This document shows, one piece after another, positions 62,500 through 64,000 of a DNA stretch of 64,000 bases. The stretch lies in NCBI RefSeq assembly GCF_003265705.1, contig NW_020313045.1, positions 2,916,987 through 2,980,986 of the forward strand. The letters run 5' to 3'. Within the stretch, counting starts at the first letter, position 1. The number at the start of each line of letters is the position of its first letter. Source of the DNA: Callorhinus ursinus. Taxonomy: Eukaryota > Chordata > Mammalia > Carnivora > Otariidae. The notes under the pieces are model-generated. The model was not told the origin of the DNA. It made no database searches and saw only the letters and a program-made list of their open reading frames with translations. The translations under genes were made by a program, and so were the position numbers.

Positions 62500-64000
62500 C
62501 TTTTCACTGTGGTAAAATATATAATGTAGAATTTATAATTTTAACCATGTTAAGTGTTCACTCTGTGGCACTAAGTACATTGACATGGTTGTGCATGGAT
62601 GTATCACCATCCATCTCCAGAACTTTTTCATTTTCCCCAAATGGAATTCTGTCCCCGTGAAACACTCACTCCTCCTTCCCCCTTCCTCCCAGCCCCTGGC
62701 AGCCATCATGCCACTTCCTGTCTCTATGAAGTTGACTAAGAAAATCAGAGAGGAGGAATGAAAGTATTTGTCCTTTTGTGACTAACTTACTTTATAATGT
62801 CTTCAAGGTCTACCCATGTTGTATCTTAGATCAGAATTTCCTTCCTTTTTAAGGCTGAATAATATTCCATGGGATGTATATACCACATTTTGTTGGTCCA
62901 TTCATTCATCGATGGACATTTGGGTTGCTTCCACATTTTGGCTCTTGTGAATGATGCTGCTATGAACATGAGTGTCCAGAGATCTGTTCCAGTCCCTGCT
63001 TTTACTTCTCTTGGATGTATATCCAGAAGCAGACCTACCGGATCCTATGGTAATTCTCTGTTTAATTTTTTTGAGGAATCACCATACTCTTTTCCACAGC
63101 AACTGTATCATTTTGCATTCCCACCCACAATGTGCAGGGTTTCCAATTTCCTACATCCTTGTCAACACTTGTTATTTTCTTATTTTTAATTTACTTACTT
63201 TTTAATAACAGCCTCTTAATGGGTGTGAGGTGGTATCCCATGATTTTGATGTGCATTTCCCTAATGACTAGTGATATTGATCATCTTTTCATATGCTTAT
63301 TGGCCATTCATATATGTTCTTGGAGACACATCTATTTAGTCCAGATTCATTTTCGAATTGAGTCTTTAGTGTTGAGTTGTGGGAGTTCTTATATGTTGTG
63401 GATATCAATCCCTTATCAAATATATGATTTGCAATTATTTTCTCCCATCCCGTGGGTTTCTTTTTTGCTTTGTTGATGCTGCACACAAAAGTGTTTATTT
63501 GGATGAAGTTCAACTTATCTCTTCTATCTTTTGTTGCTTATACTTTTGGTGTCAGATCCAAGAAATCTGTGCCAAAGCCAATATTATGAAGCTTTTCTCC
63601 TGTTTTCTTCTAAAAGGTTTATTGTTTTAGTTCCTACGTTTGGGCATTCATCTTGAATCACTTTTTTGTGTCATGTAAGGTAAGGATCTGGCTTTAACTT
63701 CTGCATGTGGGTGTCCAGTGTTCTCAACACAATTTGTGAAAAAGACTGTCCATTCCCCATTGAATGATCTTGGCACTCTCATCAAAAGTTATGTGACTGT
63801 ATATGTGAGAGCTTATTTCTGGGCTTTCTATTCTCTCTCATTAGTGTATAAGTCTGTATTAATGTTAGTACTATACTCTTTCAGTTACCATGGCTTAGTC
63901 GTAAGTTTTAAAATCAAGAAGTGTGATTTCTGACTTTGGTTTTTTTTTTTTTTTTTCCCAAGATCGTTTGGGCTATTCAAGGTCCCTTTAGATTCCACAT
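62500..64000 (-). mobile_element. old L1 3' UTR and ORF2 C-terminal part, cut by window end
   Basis: Minus-strand L1 older than the one at 5.6-12.5 kb. 3' UTR at 62510-62830; ORF2 C-terminal region from about 62870 ('tgaataatattccatggg', 'ccattcattcatcgatggac') to the window end with many stops, including the segment equal to 'WEKIIANHIFDKGLI' at 63400-63460. Continues beyond the window. Confidence 0.85.

Noticed and set aside
1..64000. A new multi-gene biological system such as a gene cluster, defence island or prophage.
   Set aside because: The window is repeat-rich mammalian DNA without clustered genes. Only decayed mobile-element frames are present.

Overview
This window is nuclear DNA from a mammal of the order Carnivora, most likely an arctoid caniform (bear, seal, mustelid or relative) rather than a dog or cat. 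About 34 copies of the tRNA-derived carnivore SINE (can-SINE) are present. Their 5' end reads GGGCGCCTGGGTGGCTCAGT and their tail carries AAATAAATAAATAAAATCTTT, which I remember as the arctoid form. A nearly full-length carnivore L1 is also present. The order is well supported; the arctoid placement is inference.

No host protein-coding gene, exon or functional RNA gene could be supported. The only coding matter is decayed transposon or retroviral sequence: L1 ORF1 and ORF2, an ERVL-like pol remnant and a 56-codon piece of Tigger transposase. The window reads as intergenic or deep intronic DNA.

Layout. 1-2.6 kb: SINE ends, a MIR, an MLT1-like LTR and an uncertain LTR-like stretch. 2.65-14 kb: an old plus-strand L1M, interrupted by a minus-strand carnivore L1 (about 5.6-12.55 kb) that has a 1.8 kb GC-rich 5' UTR, broken ORF1 and ORF2, and a 100-N assembly gap. 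14-21.9 kb: L2, MIR, a MER5-type transposon split by an L1-SINE composite, and old L1 3' ends. 21.9-30 kb: microsatellites, a MER1-type hAT element with a perfect 8-bp duplication, and SINE clusters. 30-41 kb: ERVL/MaLR LTRs plus low-copy stretches rich in homeodomain-type motifs. 41-48.5 kb: DNA transposons, an L1 nested in an L1M, a double SINE at one site and a Tigger fragment. 48.5-57 kb: MIRs, SINEs, an LTR and more low-copy AT-rich sequence. 57-60.7 kb: a degraded ERVL-like provirus. 61-64 kb: L1 3' ends, the last running off the window.

What could matter to the host is regulatory: several non-repeat AT-rich blocks (about 23.7, 35.3, 37.9, 49.4, 52.2 and 61.6 kb) that look like candidate conserved noncoding elements, one CTCF-like motif, and the L1 5' UTR. 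Nothing resembles an undescribed multi-gene system. The most unusual structures are the L1-SINE composite with a shared target-site duplication, two inverted-repeat structures (14.4-14.7 kb and near 60.0 kb), and the triple target-site copy around two SINEs at 47.2-47.7 kb. Repeat family names come from memory of consensus sequences, and no database was searched.
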